The notes beneath the pieces are model-generated. The model worked only from the letters and a program-made list of their open reading frames with translations, was not told the origin of the DNA and searched no databases. From Clostridia bacterium (GTDB lineage Bacteria; Bacillota_A; Clostridia; Oscillospirales; CAG-272), in NCBI GenBank assembly GCA_017462445.1, contig JAFTRB010000060.1, positions 1 to 5,186 on the forward strand: 5,186 nucleotides of DNA. The letters run 5' to 3'. The position numbers and the translations under genes were made by a program. Positions 1 to 5,186 of this stretch are shown piece after piece. Each line of letters begins with the position of its first letter. Positions within the stretch are counted from its first letter, which is position 1.

Positions 1-722
1 ATTGCCGCGGAGATGGTATCGTAGGCAACGCCTTCGCCACGGAGGGTGAGGCTGGTTTCCCGATAGCTGAGCGTATACATTTCCGGTTTGCCGTTGACGG
101 TGCGGACAAGGTAAGCTACATCGCCCACAACGGCGCATATCTTGTCCCCAAGGACATAGATGGGCAGACTTCCGTCAAGAGTATCAAGGGGGTAGATATC
201 AGGCGCGCCCGAGCTGAAGCCGGAGGTGTTGGAGCCACCGATGCCCATATAGCCGCGATAGATATAGAGCGCCTTTATCCTGCGGTTGTCCCTGACAAGA
301 ATTGTCTTTCTGCCAATTATCTCCTCCTCGGGAAGCAGTTCTAGGGGCTTACTAAAGTCGATTGTCACTCGTGTGCATTCGTATACACCGCTTGATATAC
401 AGTCGCCCATAGTGGTAAAGCTGTCGCCCTTGTATCTTACAGTTCCGTACATATCGGTATAATATAACCTATCCTCGACCAGAGCAGAGAAGGTTAATCC
501 GCCCAGCCTTATAAGCTCGCCACCCGATAGCTCCTCCAGGGAGTAGCGCCGCTCCTTGTCCGGCACAAATCCGACACGGGTGCCGTCTTCCTTTCGCTGG
601 TGGCTATATGTACCCGTGGCTACCGTGATGCCCACAGCCTCCTCGTTATCAAGGACAAGAAAGCTCTTCAGAGCGCTCACCTCGTCGCATATCTCGTACC
701 AGTTCAAATTATCCCAGCCCAT
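1..722 (-). CDS. Unrecognised protein, N-terminal 240 residues (3' end lies beyond the left edge)
   Basis: The minus strand is open without a stop from an ATG at 722-720 to the window edge: 240 codons plus two bases. The start is supported by an AGGGAG ribosome binding site about eight bases upstream and a promoter at 757-785. The protein begins MGWDNLNWYEICDEV and has no signal peptide or membrane helix, so it is probably cytoplasmic. It is rich in short hydrophobic/aromatic stretches separated by Gly-Asp or Asn-Gly turns (for example around residues 84-100 and 186-210), which suggests a mostly beta fold, perhaps propeller-like. That fold guess is inference only. There is a Gly/Ser-rich stretch at about residues 160-172. 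I do not recognise the family and assign no function. Codon use resembles that of the neighbouring plus-strand genes, so it appears native. It is transcribed divergently from the hydrolase operon. Confidence 0.85.
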   Translation of the reverse strand, partial: MGWDNLNWYEICDEVSALKSFLVLDNEEAVGITVATGTYSHQRKEDGTRVGFVPDKERRYSLEELSGGELIRLGGLTFSALVEDRLYYTDMYGTVRYKGDSFTTMGDCISSGVYECTRVTIDFSKPLELLPEEEIIGRKTILVRDNRRIKALYIYRGYMGIGGSNTSGFSSGAPDIYPLDTLDGSLPIYVLGDKICAVVGDVAYLVRTVNGKPEMYTLSYRETSLTLRGEGVAYDTISAA

Positions 723-756
723 AGCACATCTCCCTTTCGGTATATTTTCTACTATC

Positions 757-785
757 ATTTTAACATATATGGGGCAAAAGCGCAA
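757..785 (-). promoter_or_regulatory. Sigma-A-type promoter for the minus-strand unrecognised gene
   Basis: Read on the minus strand, a -35 box TTGCGC (785-780) and a -10 box TAAAAT (762-757) are separated by exactly 17 bases. The start codon lies about 35 bases downstream of the -10 box. The -35 box is 44 bases from that of the divergent hydrolase promoter, so the two could share a regulator. Confidence 0.6.
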
Positions 786-808
786 GAGGTTTAATAAAAA
801 AGCCTCCG

Positions 809-841
809 CGGTTCTTCTGTTTTAACGGTTGAAGAAGACCG
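809..841. promoter_or_regulatory. Imperfect inverted repeat spanning the -35 box of the hydrolase promoter
   Basis: CGGT-TCTTC (809-817) can pair with GAAGA-AG-ACCG (831-841), giving nine matched pairs with a two-base bulge and a 13-base centre. The right arm covers the -35 box at 829-834. The site is placed where a repressor or activator could act, but the bulge and long centre make chance a real possibility. Confidence 0.25.
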
Positions 842-857
842 ATAGTTGTGCTACAAT
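829..857 (+). promoter_or_regulatory. Promoter with extended -10 for the hydrolase/reductase operon
   Basis: A -35 box TTGAAG (829-834) and a -10 box TACAAT (852-857) are separated by 17 bases. A TG one base upstream of the -10 box (849-850) makes it an extended -10 promoter. The hydrolase start codon is 36 bases beyond the -10 box. The sequence closely resembles the promoter at 3844-3872. Confidence 0.7.
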
Positions 858-893
858 AGAGCCAGCGAAAAATAATTTTGGAGGATAGGAAAA

Positions 894-1817
894 ATGAAGT
901 ACAAAATAAAGTGGGAGTTCTTTCCCTTTTCAATATTCACTCCTCCGATAAGCGAGGGCTTCCTGCGTATGGCTGTTCCGCATATGAAGACGCCGAAATG
1001 GCTCTTCCGCGACAAGGAGCTTGTGGTGGATAGGCACAGGGTAAGGAGCTTTGACGGGGAGGAGATCGAGTTCCTTCTCATATCGCCCAAGGATATCGGG
1101 CAGAGCGCGCCGTGCCTGATTTATTTACACGGGGGTGGCTTTGTGCTTGAGGCTGCAGGCTATCACTACAAAAATGCAGTTCGCTATGCTGGGGAGGTCG
1201 GCTGCAGGGTTCTGTTTGTCCGCTACCGCCTTGCTCCCGATAATCCGCACCCGATTTTCTTCGAGGATTGCTACGCAGCTATGAGCTGGGCGTATGAAAA
1301 CGCGGCGGAGCTTGGGATAGACACGGCCAGAATTGGAATAGGCGGAGACAGCGCCGGCGCAACCTTGGCTGTTGGCGTATGTATGATGGCTAAGGATAGG
1401 GGACACCCCGTACGCTTCCGCTTTCAGATGCTGCCGTATCCCTTCCTGGATGCCAGGAACAACAGTGAGTCCTGCAAGAAATATACCGATACGCCGATGT
1501 GGAATTCAAGGCTCTCGGAGAGAATTGCCCCATTGACGCGGGCGGACAGAAATAGCCCCGACTATTTTTACTATTCGCCTATTGAGGCGGAGGAGCTGGG
1601 CTATATGCCACCCGCCTATATTGAGACAGCCGAGTTCGATTGTCTCCACGATGACGGAATTCTCTACGCCGAGCGTCTTGGCGAGAGCGGTGTAGAGGTT
1701 CGGCTCAATGAAACAGAGGGGACAATGCACGGCTTTGACATTATGCAGAATGCCAAAACCACAAGGGCGGCTCTCGCTGAGCGAATAGCCTTTATGCGGG
1801 GGAAATTCTACGGTTAA
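894..1817 (+). CDS. Alpha/beta hydrolase, hormone-sensitive-lipase (family IV) type esterase
   Basis: The product is a 307-residue serine esterase of the HSL/arylacetamide-deacetylase group, expected to hydrolyse short-chain carboxylic esters in the cytoplasm. The family signatures are all present. HGGGF at residues 79-83 forms the oxyanion hole, YRLAPDNPHP at 111-120 is the conserved strand-turn block, and GDSAGA at 151-156 carries nucleophile Ser153. EFDCLHDDG places the catalytic acid at Asp249, and MHGFD places catalytic His279. Length is normal for the family. There is no signal peptide; residues 1-40 form the usual N-terminal cap. The ATG is fixed by a GGAGGA ribosome binding site (880-885) eight bases upstream. 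The gene is first in a probable two-gene operon with the reductase 50 bases downstream, with no terminator between. The family assignment is secure; the substrate is unknown. A lipase or acetyl-sugar esterase role cannot be separated from sequence alone. Confidence 0.93.
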   Translation: MKYKIKWEFFPFSIFTPPISEGFLRMAVPHMKTPKWLFRDKELVVDRHRVRSFDGEEIEFLLISPKDIGQSAPCLIYLHGGGFVLEAAGYHYKNAVRYAGEVGCRVLFVRYRLAPDNPHPIFFEDCYAAMSWAYENAAELGIDTARIGIGGDSAGATLAVGVCMMAKDRGHPVRFRFQMLPYPFLDARNNSESCKKYTDTPMWNSRLSERIAPLTRADRNSPDYFYYSPIEAEELGYMPPAYIETAEFDCLHDDGILYAERLGESGVEVRLNETEGTMHGFDIMQNAKTTRAALAERIAFMRGKFYG

Positions 1818-1867
1818 CCCCACCCCGTGTCACATTTTACGAGAATAAAAGGATCAGGAGAAAGCGA

Positions 1868-2968
1868 ATGGAATACAGAAAACTGCCCCGAGGGGGCGAA
1901 AATGAGCGCTTTAGCGTATTGGGACTTGGAATGGGCGGAATTGGACAAACCCCACCCGATGAAATCGAGGCAATTGTTCGCAGGGCAATCGATAACGGCA
2001 TAAACTTCTTTGATCTTTGCACCGCCGGCGCATCCTATGCTCCCATAGGCAGAGCTATTAAGGACTGCCGTGAAAGAGTATTTTTACAGGTCCATTTTGG
2101 AGCGGTTTATGACGAGAATGGCGAATATGGCTGGTGTCGCGATTTTGATACAATAAAGAAAACCTTCCTCTGGGAGCTGGAGCAGCTGGGTACCGACTAT
2201 GTGGACTTTGGCTTTCTCCATTGCGTCGACGATGACGAGGATTTTGACAAGCTAATCGAGATTGGCGTGCTTGATTATATAAAGGAATTGAAGGAGAAGG
2301 GCATAGTTCGTCACATAGGCTTTTCCTCCCATACACCCGCTGTTGCCAACCGAATTCTTGACACGGGTATCGTGGATATGATGATGTTCTCGCTTAATCC
2401 CGCCTACGATTTTGAAAAAGGGGATGAGTACGGAGTCGGCTCGGTAAACGAGCGATTTTCCCTTCTTACAAGGTGCGAAAGGGAGGGGGTCGGCATCTCG
2501 GTTATGAAGCCCTTCTTCGCAGGTCAGCTCCTTTCTGCCGAGCAGTCTCCCTTTGGTGTGGCTCTGACACATAGCCAGTGCCTCCAGTACGCCATCGACC
2601 GTCCGGGCGTTTTAACAGTTGTACCCGGTGTGCAGACGATGGAGCATCTTGACACGCTCCTGGGCTTCCTCACTGCCACCAAGGAGGAAAGAGACTATTC
2701 GATAATTGCCGGTTTCACTGCCGATACCGTAGTTGGCACCTGTGTTTATTGCAACCACTGCCAGCCCTGCCCCGCGGGGATAGATATCGGGCTTGTAAAT
2801 AAATATTATGACCTTGCTCTGGCAGGGGACAGTATAGCGGCAAATCACTATACCAAGCTCAGGGTGAATGCCTCCGCCTGTCTCCACTGCGGACACTGTG
2901 AGAGCCGCTGCCCCTTCTCGGTCAGACAGGAAGCGAGAATGACCGAGATCGCAAACTATTTCAAATAA
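1868..2968 (+). CDS. Aldo/keto reductase with C-terminal double [4Fe-4S] ferredoxin-like domain
   Basis: The 366-residue product has an AKR TIM barrel (about residues 1-275) fused to a ferredoxin-like tail, as in the COG1453 group of predicted oxidoreductases common in anaerobes. The tail holds two cysteine sets: C292, C295, C298, C301 and C338, C341, C344, C348, each followed by Pro (CP), sufficient for two [4Fe-4S] clusters. Barrel landmarks include GLGMGGIG (19-26), NFFD (46-49), GFLHC (115-119) and GFSSH (151-155). The classical AKR tetrad is Asp-Tyr-Lys-His. Here Asp49 and His118 fit, Tyr57 is a shifted candidate, and the Lys position in the VFLxxK strand is His76, so chemistry may differ from ordinary NADPH-dependent carbonyl reduction. 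An AGGAG ribosome binding site at 1856-1860 supports the start. It is probably co-transcribed with the upstream esterase. No clear terminator follows. Family is confident; substrate and electron donor are unknown. Confidence 0.93.
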   Translation: MEYRKLPRGGENERFSVLGLGMGGIGQTPPDEIEAIVRRAIDNGINFFDLCTAGASYAPIGRAIKDCRERVFLQVHFGAVYDENGEYGWCRDFDTIKKTFLWELEQLGTDYVDFGFLHCVDDDEDFDKLIEIGVLDYIKELKEKGIVRHIGFSSHTPAVANRILDTGIVDMMMFSLNPAYDFEKGDEYGVGSVNERFSLLTRCEREGVGISVMKPFFAGQLLSAEQSPFGVALTHSQCLQYAIDRPGVLTVVPGVQTMEHLDTLLGFLTATKEERDYSIIAGFTADTVVGTCVYCNHCQPCPAGIDIGLVNKYYDLALAGDSIAANHYTKLRVNASACLHCGHCESRCPFSVRQEARMTEIANYFK

Positions 2969-3012
2969 TGCTTCTTTGACAACTATTATTTACATAACAG
3001 ACCAAAAAATAG

Positions 3013-3036
3013 AATTGCCACAAGTGTGGCGCAATT
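3013..3036. repeat. Near-perfect palindrome upstream of the XRE regulator promoter
   Basis: AATTGCCACA (3013-3022) and TGTGG-CG-CAATT (3025-3036) are inverted copies with a two-base centre and one two-base bulge; the inner core CCACA-AG-TGTGG is perfect. A further 7-base inverted pair, TTGACAA (2976-2982) and TTGTCAA (3035-3041), overlaps its right edge. The two-base centre is too tight for a good RNA hairpin loop and no T-run follows, so an operator is more plausible than a terminator. It sits just upstream of the -35 box at 3052, where an autoregulatory or activator site could lie. Confidence 0.45.
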
Positions 3037-3051
3037 GTCAACCGATGTGTA

Positions 3052-3080
3052 TAGACTTTTTTGGCGGAATAGCCTATAAT
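3052..3080 (+). promoter_or_regulatory. Promoter for the XRE regulator / small membrane protein operon
   Basis: A consensus -10 box TATAAT (3075-3080) lies 17 bases after a weak -35 box TAGACT (3052-3057). The start codon is 20 bases past the -10 box, giving a short leader holding only the ribosome binding site. A weak -35 with a perfect -10 is compatible with a promoter that depends on an upstream-binding factor. Confidence 0.6.
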
Positions 3081-3100
3081 CCAAGCTGAAGGAGGTAAAT

Positions 3101-3559
3101 ATGACTCTGTCAGAAAAACTTTATTCACTGCGCCACGGGGCAAATATGTCTCAGGAGGAGCTGTCCGAGAGGCTTGAATGCTCACGCCAGGTAATCTCAA
3201 AATGGGAGAACGGAGTAACTACGCCCGATGCCGAAATGCTGGGAAGGTACAGCAAGCTTTTTGGAGTAAGCGTGGATTATCTTTTGAGGGACGAATTGGA
3301 GGAGCCGGCAGCGGTTTACAGAAAAGAGGAAAAGGGAGGATTGCAGCTTCCGCAGATCCTGGGGCTTGTCATTTCGCTTATAGGCTGCTTGGCTCTCGTA
3401 ATACTTGGCGCGATAACAGTATTTGACTCTAAACTCTCCGAGCAGCTTGCGATGTCATCGGTTATTGTTATCGATGGCAGATTTATGGCGATGCTTCTTG
3501 CGGTTTTGCTTGTTGCTCTTGGAGCGGTGATACTCATCAAGTCCATTAAACGCAAATGA
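3101..3559 (+). CDS. XRE-family helix-turn-helix regulator with two C-terminal membrane helices
   Basis: The 152-residue product starts with a Cro/C1-type DNA-binding domain (about residues 3-62): KLYSLRHGANMSQEELSERL, then the recognition-helix stretch CSRQVISKWENG (27-38), then PDAEMLGRYSKLFGVSVDYLL. A charged linker (63-80) leads to two hydrophobic segments, about 83-107 and 127-146, ending in a basic KSIKRK tail. It is therefore probably a DNA-binding protein tethered to the inner face of the membrane, an arrangement seen in many Firmicutes regulators. The roughly 20 residues between the helices would face outward and might sense something; that is inference. The start is set by AAGGAGG at 3089-3095. 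The next gene begins 18 bases after the stop, so the pair is probably one transcript. Likely targets are its own promoter and nearby genes. Confidence 0.9.
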   Translation: MTLSEKLYSLRHGANMSQEELSERLECSRQVISKWENGVTTPDAEMLGRYSKLFGVSVDYLLRDELEEPAAVYRKEEKGGLQLPQILGLVISLIGCLALVILGAITVFDSKLSEQLAMSSVIVIDGRFMAMLLAVLLVALGAVILIKSIKRK

Positions 3560-3577
3560 GCTGAAAGGGAGGTTTAT

Positions 3578-3784
3578 ATGAAGCTTTCAACAATTTTTTC
3601 CGCGCTTGCCATACTCTTGACAAATGTTATGTGTATCGTGGTGACATTTAATTGCACCGCGCTCCACTATAATCCGCTTAACAGCGCCCCCTGGGATGTG
3701 GGGCTGATCTACATCATCCCCTTTGCTCCAGCGATAATTGCCTGCGCCGTCGTCGCGCATATCGCCAGGAAAAGAGGGAGATAA
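3578..3784 (+). CDS. Small two-helix membrane protein (68 residues), unrecognised
   Basis: A short but convincing gene: an AAAGGGAGG ribosome binding site (3564-3572) lies five bases before the ATG, it follows the XRE regulator by 18 bases, and a strong terminator starts five bases after its stop. The product has two hydrophobic segments, about residues 5-24 and 42-63, joined by a polar loop (25-41) containing Asn, Pro and Trp, and it ends in a basic ARKRGR tail, so both termini are probably cytoplasmic. The family is not recognised. Its tight pairing with a membrane-anchored regulator suggests a partner or antagonist of that regulator, or simply a companion membrane protein. The sequence alone does not decide between these. 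Confidence 0.8.
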   Translation: MKLSTIFSALAILLTNVMCIVVTFNCTALHYNPLNSAPWDVGLIYIIPFAPAIIACAVVAHIARKRGR

Positions 3785-3789
3785 CCCCC

Positions 3790-3819
3790 AAAAGAGCTGA
3801 CCTCTGTCGGCTCTTTTTT
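3790..3819 (+). terminator. Rho-independent terminator of the XRE/membrane protein operon
   Basis: An 11-bp stem (3790-3800 with 3807-3817), containing one G-U pair, encloses a six-base loop and runs directly into a T-tract (3814-3819). It starts five bases after the stop codon of the small membrane protein. The complementary A-run before the stem is short, so it acts mainly on plus-strand transcripts. Confidence 0.9.
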
Positions 3820-3843
3820 CATAATTGTTAATGTAGAAAAAGG

Positions 3844-3872
3844 TTGAAAAAATGGGCGTCTTGTGCTATAAT
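3844..3872 (+). promoter_or_regulatory. Strong extended -10 promoter for the DUF1295 gene
   Basis: A -35 box TTGAAA (3844-3849) and a consensus -10 box TATAAT (3867-3872) are separated by 17 bases. A TG at 3864-3865 makes the -10 extended. The start codon lies 40 bases beyond the -10 box. It shares GGTTGAA at the -35 region and TTGTGCTAYAAT at the -10 region with the hydrolase promoter at 829-857. Confidence 0.8.
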
Positions 3873-3912
3873 TCCTTGGTAAATAAAAAGACACAGAAAG
3901 GTTTTTTAATCC

Positions 3913-4773
3913 GTGAACTCGCTTAAGCAAAGCCGAATTGCCAGCTTTATTGCCGTGCTGATAGTATACATAATTGCCACCGCCGTAGGGGTTTTGACCT
4001 ATATTTCGCTCGAATTAGATTGGTGGATTTCACTGCTGGTTGCCGATGTAGCTGCAACGGTTGCCACATTCATATTCAGTCTTATATTCAATAACGCGTC
4101 GGTTTACGATCCCTATTGGAGTGTTCAGCCTCCGGTTATTCTTGTTGCTCTTTCGCTTGGCAGGGAGCTTAACGCCCTCGGCATAATGCTTATTGCGGTG
4201 GTCTCCTTCTGGGCAATTCGCCTGACTGCAAATTGGGCATACACCTTTATGGGGCTTACGCACCAGGACTGGCGCTACACGATGCTGAGGGATAGTACAG
4301 GGATATTTTATCCGATTATTAATTTTCTTGGCATTCACTTGGTGCCGACCCTTGTGGTGTATGGCTGCGTTCTTCCTGCCGCCTATGCGATTGTCAATAG
4401 CACGCCCTTTAGCGCATTCAGCGCTTTGTTCCTCTCAATATCGCTCGCCGCGGCAATTATGCAGGGAATAGCGGATATACAGATGCACCAATATCGAAAG
4501 AGCAGAAGCACAAGCTTTATTCGCGTGGGGCTATGGAAGCACTCTAGACACCCTAACTATCTTGGAGAGATTTTGATGTGGTGGGGCGTGGCGCTCTCCG
4601 TCCTGGTCGCAGAGCCGTCAGGTTGGTATCTTATAGCGGGGGCTGTTGCTAACACACTGCTTTTCCTGGTTGTCAGCATTCCGATGGCGGATAAAAGGCA
4701 ATCCCGTAAGGAGGGCTTTGAGGAATATAAAAGACAGACAAGAATGCTCCTGCCGATAGGCAAGCTGCGGTAA
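3913..4773 (+). CDS. DUF1295 / steroid 5-alpha-reductase-like polytopic membrane protein
   Basis: The 286-residue product is an integral membrane protein of the DUF1295 (COG3752) group, related to the C-terminal catalytic domain of steroid 5-alpha-reductases and isoprenylcysteine methyltransferases. Family signatures visible are YDPYWSVQPP (65-74), RLTANW (103-108), QDWRY (118-122), and the C-terminal block GLWKHSRHPNYLGEI (206-220), which in relatives contributes to cofactor binding. Hydrophobic stretches near 9-31, 37-59, 73-107, 131-160, 165-186 and 218-258 suggest six to eight membrane helices. Length is typical. Start: the frame has a TAA at 3907-3909, so the GTG at 3913 is the first usable codon. 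It follows an AAAGG site (3897-3901) at a rather long 11 bases, which implies modest translation from a strong promoter. It is transcribed alone. It may reduce a lipid double bond using NADPH, but most bacterial members have no proven activity, so the substrate is unassigned. Confidence 0.9.
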   Translation: MNSLKQSRIASFIAVLIVYIIATAVGVLTYISLELDWWISLLVADVAATVATFIFSLIFNNASVYDPYWSVQPPVILVALSLGRELNALGIMLIAVVSFWAIRLTANWAYTFMGLTHQDWRYTMLRDSTGIFYPIINFLGIHLVPTLVVYGCVLPAAYAIVNSTPFSAFSALFLSISLAAAIMQGIADIQMHQYRKSRSTSFIRVGLWKHSRHPNYLGEILMWWGVALSVLVAEPSGWYLIAGAVANTLLFLVVSIPMADKRQSRKEGFEEYKRQTRMLLPIGKLR

Positions 4774-4819
4774 ATCCGAGGAGCTTCACTTTAATAACGG
4801 GAAAAAGAAGCAGCAAAAA

Positions 4820-4863
4820 GGCAGGTTCTCATAAGGATATTAAGTAAATCCAAGAGAAATGCC
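4820..4863 (+). other. Possible folded RNA segment between the DUF1295 gene and its terminator
   Basis: Three nested complementary arms occur: GGCA/TGCC (4820-4823, 4860-4863), TTCTC/GAGAA (4826-4830, 4854-4858) and GGAT/ATCC (4835-4838, 4848-4851), separated by small internal loops. That gives about 13 pairs in 44 bases, within the 3' untranslated region of the preceding gene. It matches no RNA class I know. The arms are short and A/T-rich, so chance is possible. Nothing else is evident in 4774-4878. Confidence 0.2.
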
Positions 4864-4878
4864 GATTGAGAGTGGCTA

Positions 4879-4921
4879 AACAAAAAAGCGCAGAATTCAA
4901 ATAATTCTGCGCTTTTTTGTT
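4879..4921. terminator. Bidirectional rho-independent terminator between convergent genes
   Basis: A perfect 19-bp inverted repeat (4879-4897 with 4903-4921) with a five-base loop has a GCGCAGAATT core flanked by A6 on the left and T6 on the right. It therefore ends transcripts from both strands: the DUF1295 gene on the plus strand and the edge gene on the minus strand. Its right arm overlaps the stop codon of the minus-strand gene (4922-4920). Confidence 0.95.
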
Positions 4922-5186
4922 ATTGTATTGATTTCATGGCTTCCATTAATTCTTCATACTGCTTGTTGAGTTTATCTGTTAATTGCGATAACGATAATAT
5001 TTCGATTTCGCTTAAAAGATCGTTATGCTGAAGAAACAGCGGCTCGTCACAAAAAATTACAAAGCTTAAATAAATATTGTTATAAGGGATATTAAATTTA
5101 ACCTCACCATTAAGATACTCATTAAATTCGTTGGAACTCCATTGACGCCTATCGTAATTGCTTTGAATAGATGTCCAATACGGAAG
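4920..5186 (-). CDS. Unrecognised AT-rich gene, C-terminal 88 residues (5' end lies beyond the right edge)
   Basis: On the minus strand one frame is open from the window edge to a TAA at 4922-4920, encoding 88 residues that end in EELMEAMKSIQ. The stop sits in the base of a strong bidirectional terminator, as expected for a real 3' end. The first half is rich in aromatic and Asn residues (PYWTSIQSNYDRRQW near the edge, then NIPYNNIYLSFVIF at residues 32-45) and is probably globular. The last 32 residues, from about 57, are likely helical with a leucine-rich, possibly coiled-coil pattern. By hand count this stretch is about 32% GC, well below the other genes in the window, which suggests different ancestry or recent acquisition. 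I do not recognise a family and assign no function. Confidence 0.75.
   Translation of the reverse strand, partial: LPYWTSIQSNYDRRQWSSNEFNEYLNGEVKFNIPYNNIYLSFVIFCDEPLFLQHNDLLSEIEILSLSQLTDKLNKQYEELMEAMKSIQ

Noticed and set aside
556..825. Plus-strand open frame of 89 codons
   Set aside because: It lies mostly opposite the well-supported minus-strand gene at 1-722, runs through that gene's promoter, and lacks a ribosome binding site.
851..1090. Minus-strand open frame of 79 codons
   Set aside because: It is antisense to the esterase start and covers the esterase promoter and ribosome binding site; the product shows no recognisable features.
1818..1867. Possible separate promoter or terminator between the esterase and the reductase
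   Set aside because: No hairpin with a T-run and no paired -35/-10 boxes are visible in the 50 bases; co-transcription is simpler.
2058..2896. Several minus-strand open frames inside the reductase gene
   Set aside because: They are antisense shadows of a clearly coding frame with intact family motifs, and they have no initiation signals.
2976..2981. Perfect -35 box TTGACA
   Set aside because: No acceptable -10 box occurs 16-18 bases downstream; the convincing promoter for the next gene is at 3052-3080.
3709..3930. Minus-strand open frame of 73 codons
   Set aside because: It runs through the terminator at 3790-3819 and the promoter at 3844-3872 and has no ribosome binding site.
4859..4879. 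Mini open frame ATG-CCG-ATT-GAG-AGT-GGC-TAA before the terminator
   Set aside because: Only six codons, no good ribosome binding site, and no indication of a leader-peptide role because only the terminator follows.

Overview
This looks like ordinary chromosome from a Gram-positive anaerobe, most likely a gut-type Clostridia (Firmicutes) lineage. The assignment is an inference. It rests on strong GGAGG-type ribosome binding sites at most genes, clear sigma-A-like promoters with 17-base spacers, compact rho-independent terminators, base composition near 45-50% GC in most genes, and a ferredoxin-like aldo/keto reductase of a type common in anaerobes. I see no rRNA, tRNA, CRISPR array or insertion sequence.

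Layout, left to right. (1) 1-722, minus strand: the first 240 codons of an unrecognised, probably soluble and beta-rich protein, cut by the left edge, with its own promoter at 757-785. (2) 723-893: a divergent promoter region. (3) 894-2968, plus strand: a two-gene operon with an HSL-type alpha/beta hydrolase (esterase) followed 50 bases later by an aldo/keto reductase carrying two C-terminal [4Fe-4S] cysteine motifs. (4) 2969-3100: an intergenic stretch with a palindrome and a promoter. (5) 3101-3784, plus strand: an XRE-type DNA-binding protein anchored by two predicted membrane helices, then a 68-residue two-helix membrane protein, closed by a terminator at 3790-3819. (6) 3913-4773, plus strand: a polytopic membrane protein of the DUF1295 / steroid 5-alpha-reductase-like family with a GTG start and its own strong promoter. 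(7) 4774-4878: a short non-coding stretch with a possible fold, then a 19-bp bidirectional terminator. (8) 4920-5186, minus strand: the C-terminal 88 residues of an AT-rich unrecognised gene cut by the right edge.

How the genes may work together: the hydrolase and reductase are probably co-transcribed and could act in sequence on a small ester, carbonyl or lipid-like substrate. The promoter of the DUF1295 gene resembles the hydrolase promoter over about 31 bases, including a shared extended -10 block, so the two units may be expressed together. The XRE/membrane-protein pair looks like a separate membrane-linked regulatory unit. I did not find a clearly new multi-gene defence or mobile system. 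The best leads are the unusual reductase active site, the matching promoters, and the two unrecognised edge genes.
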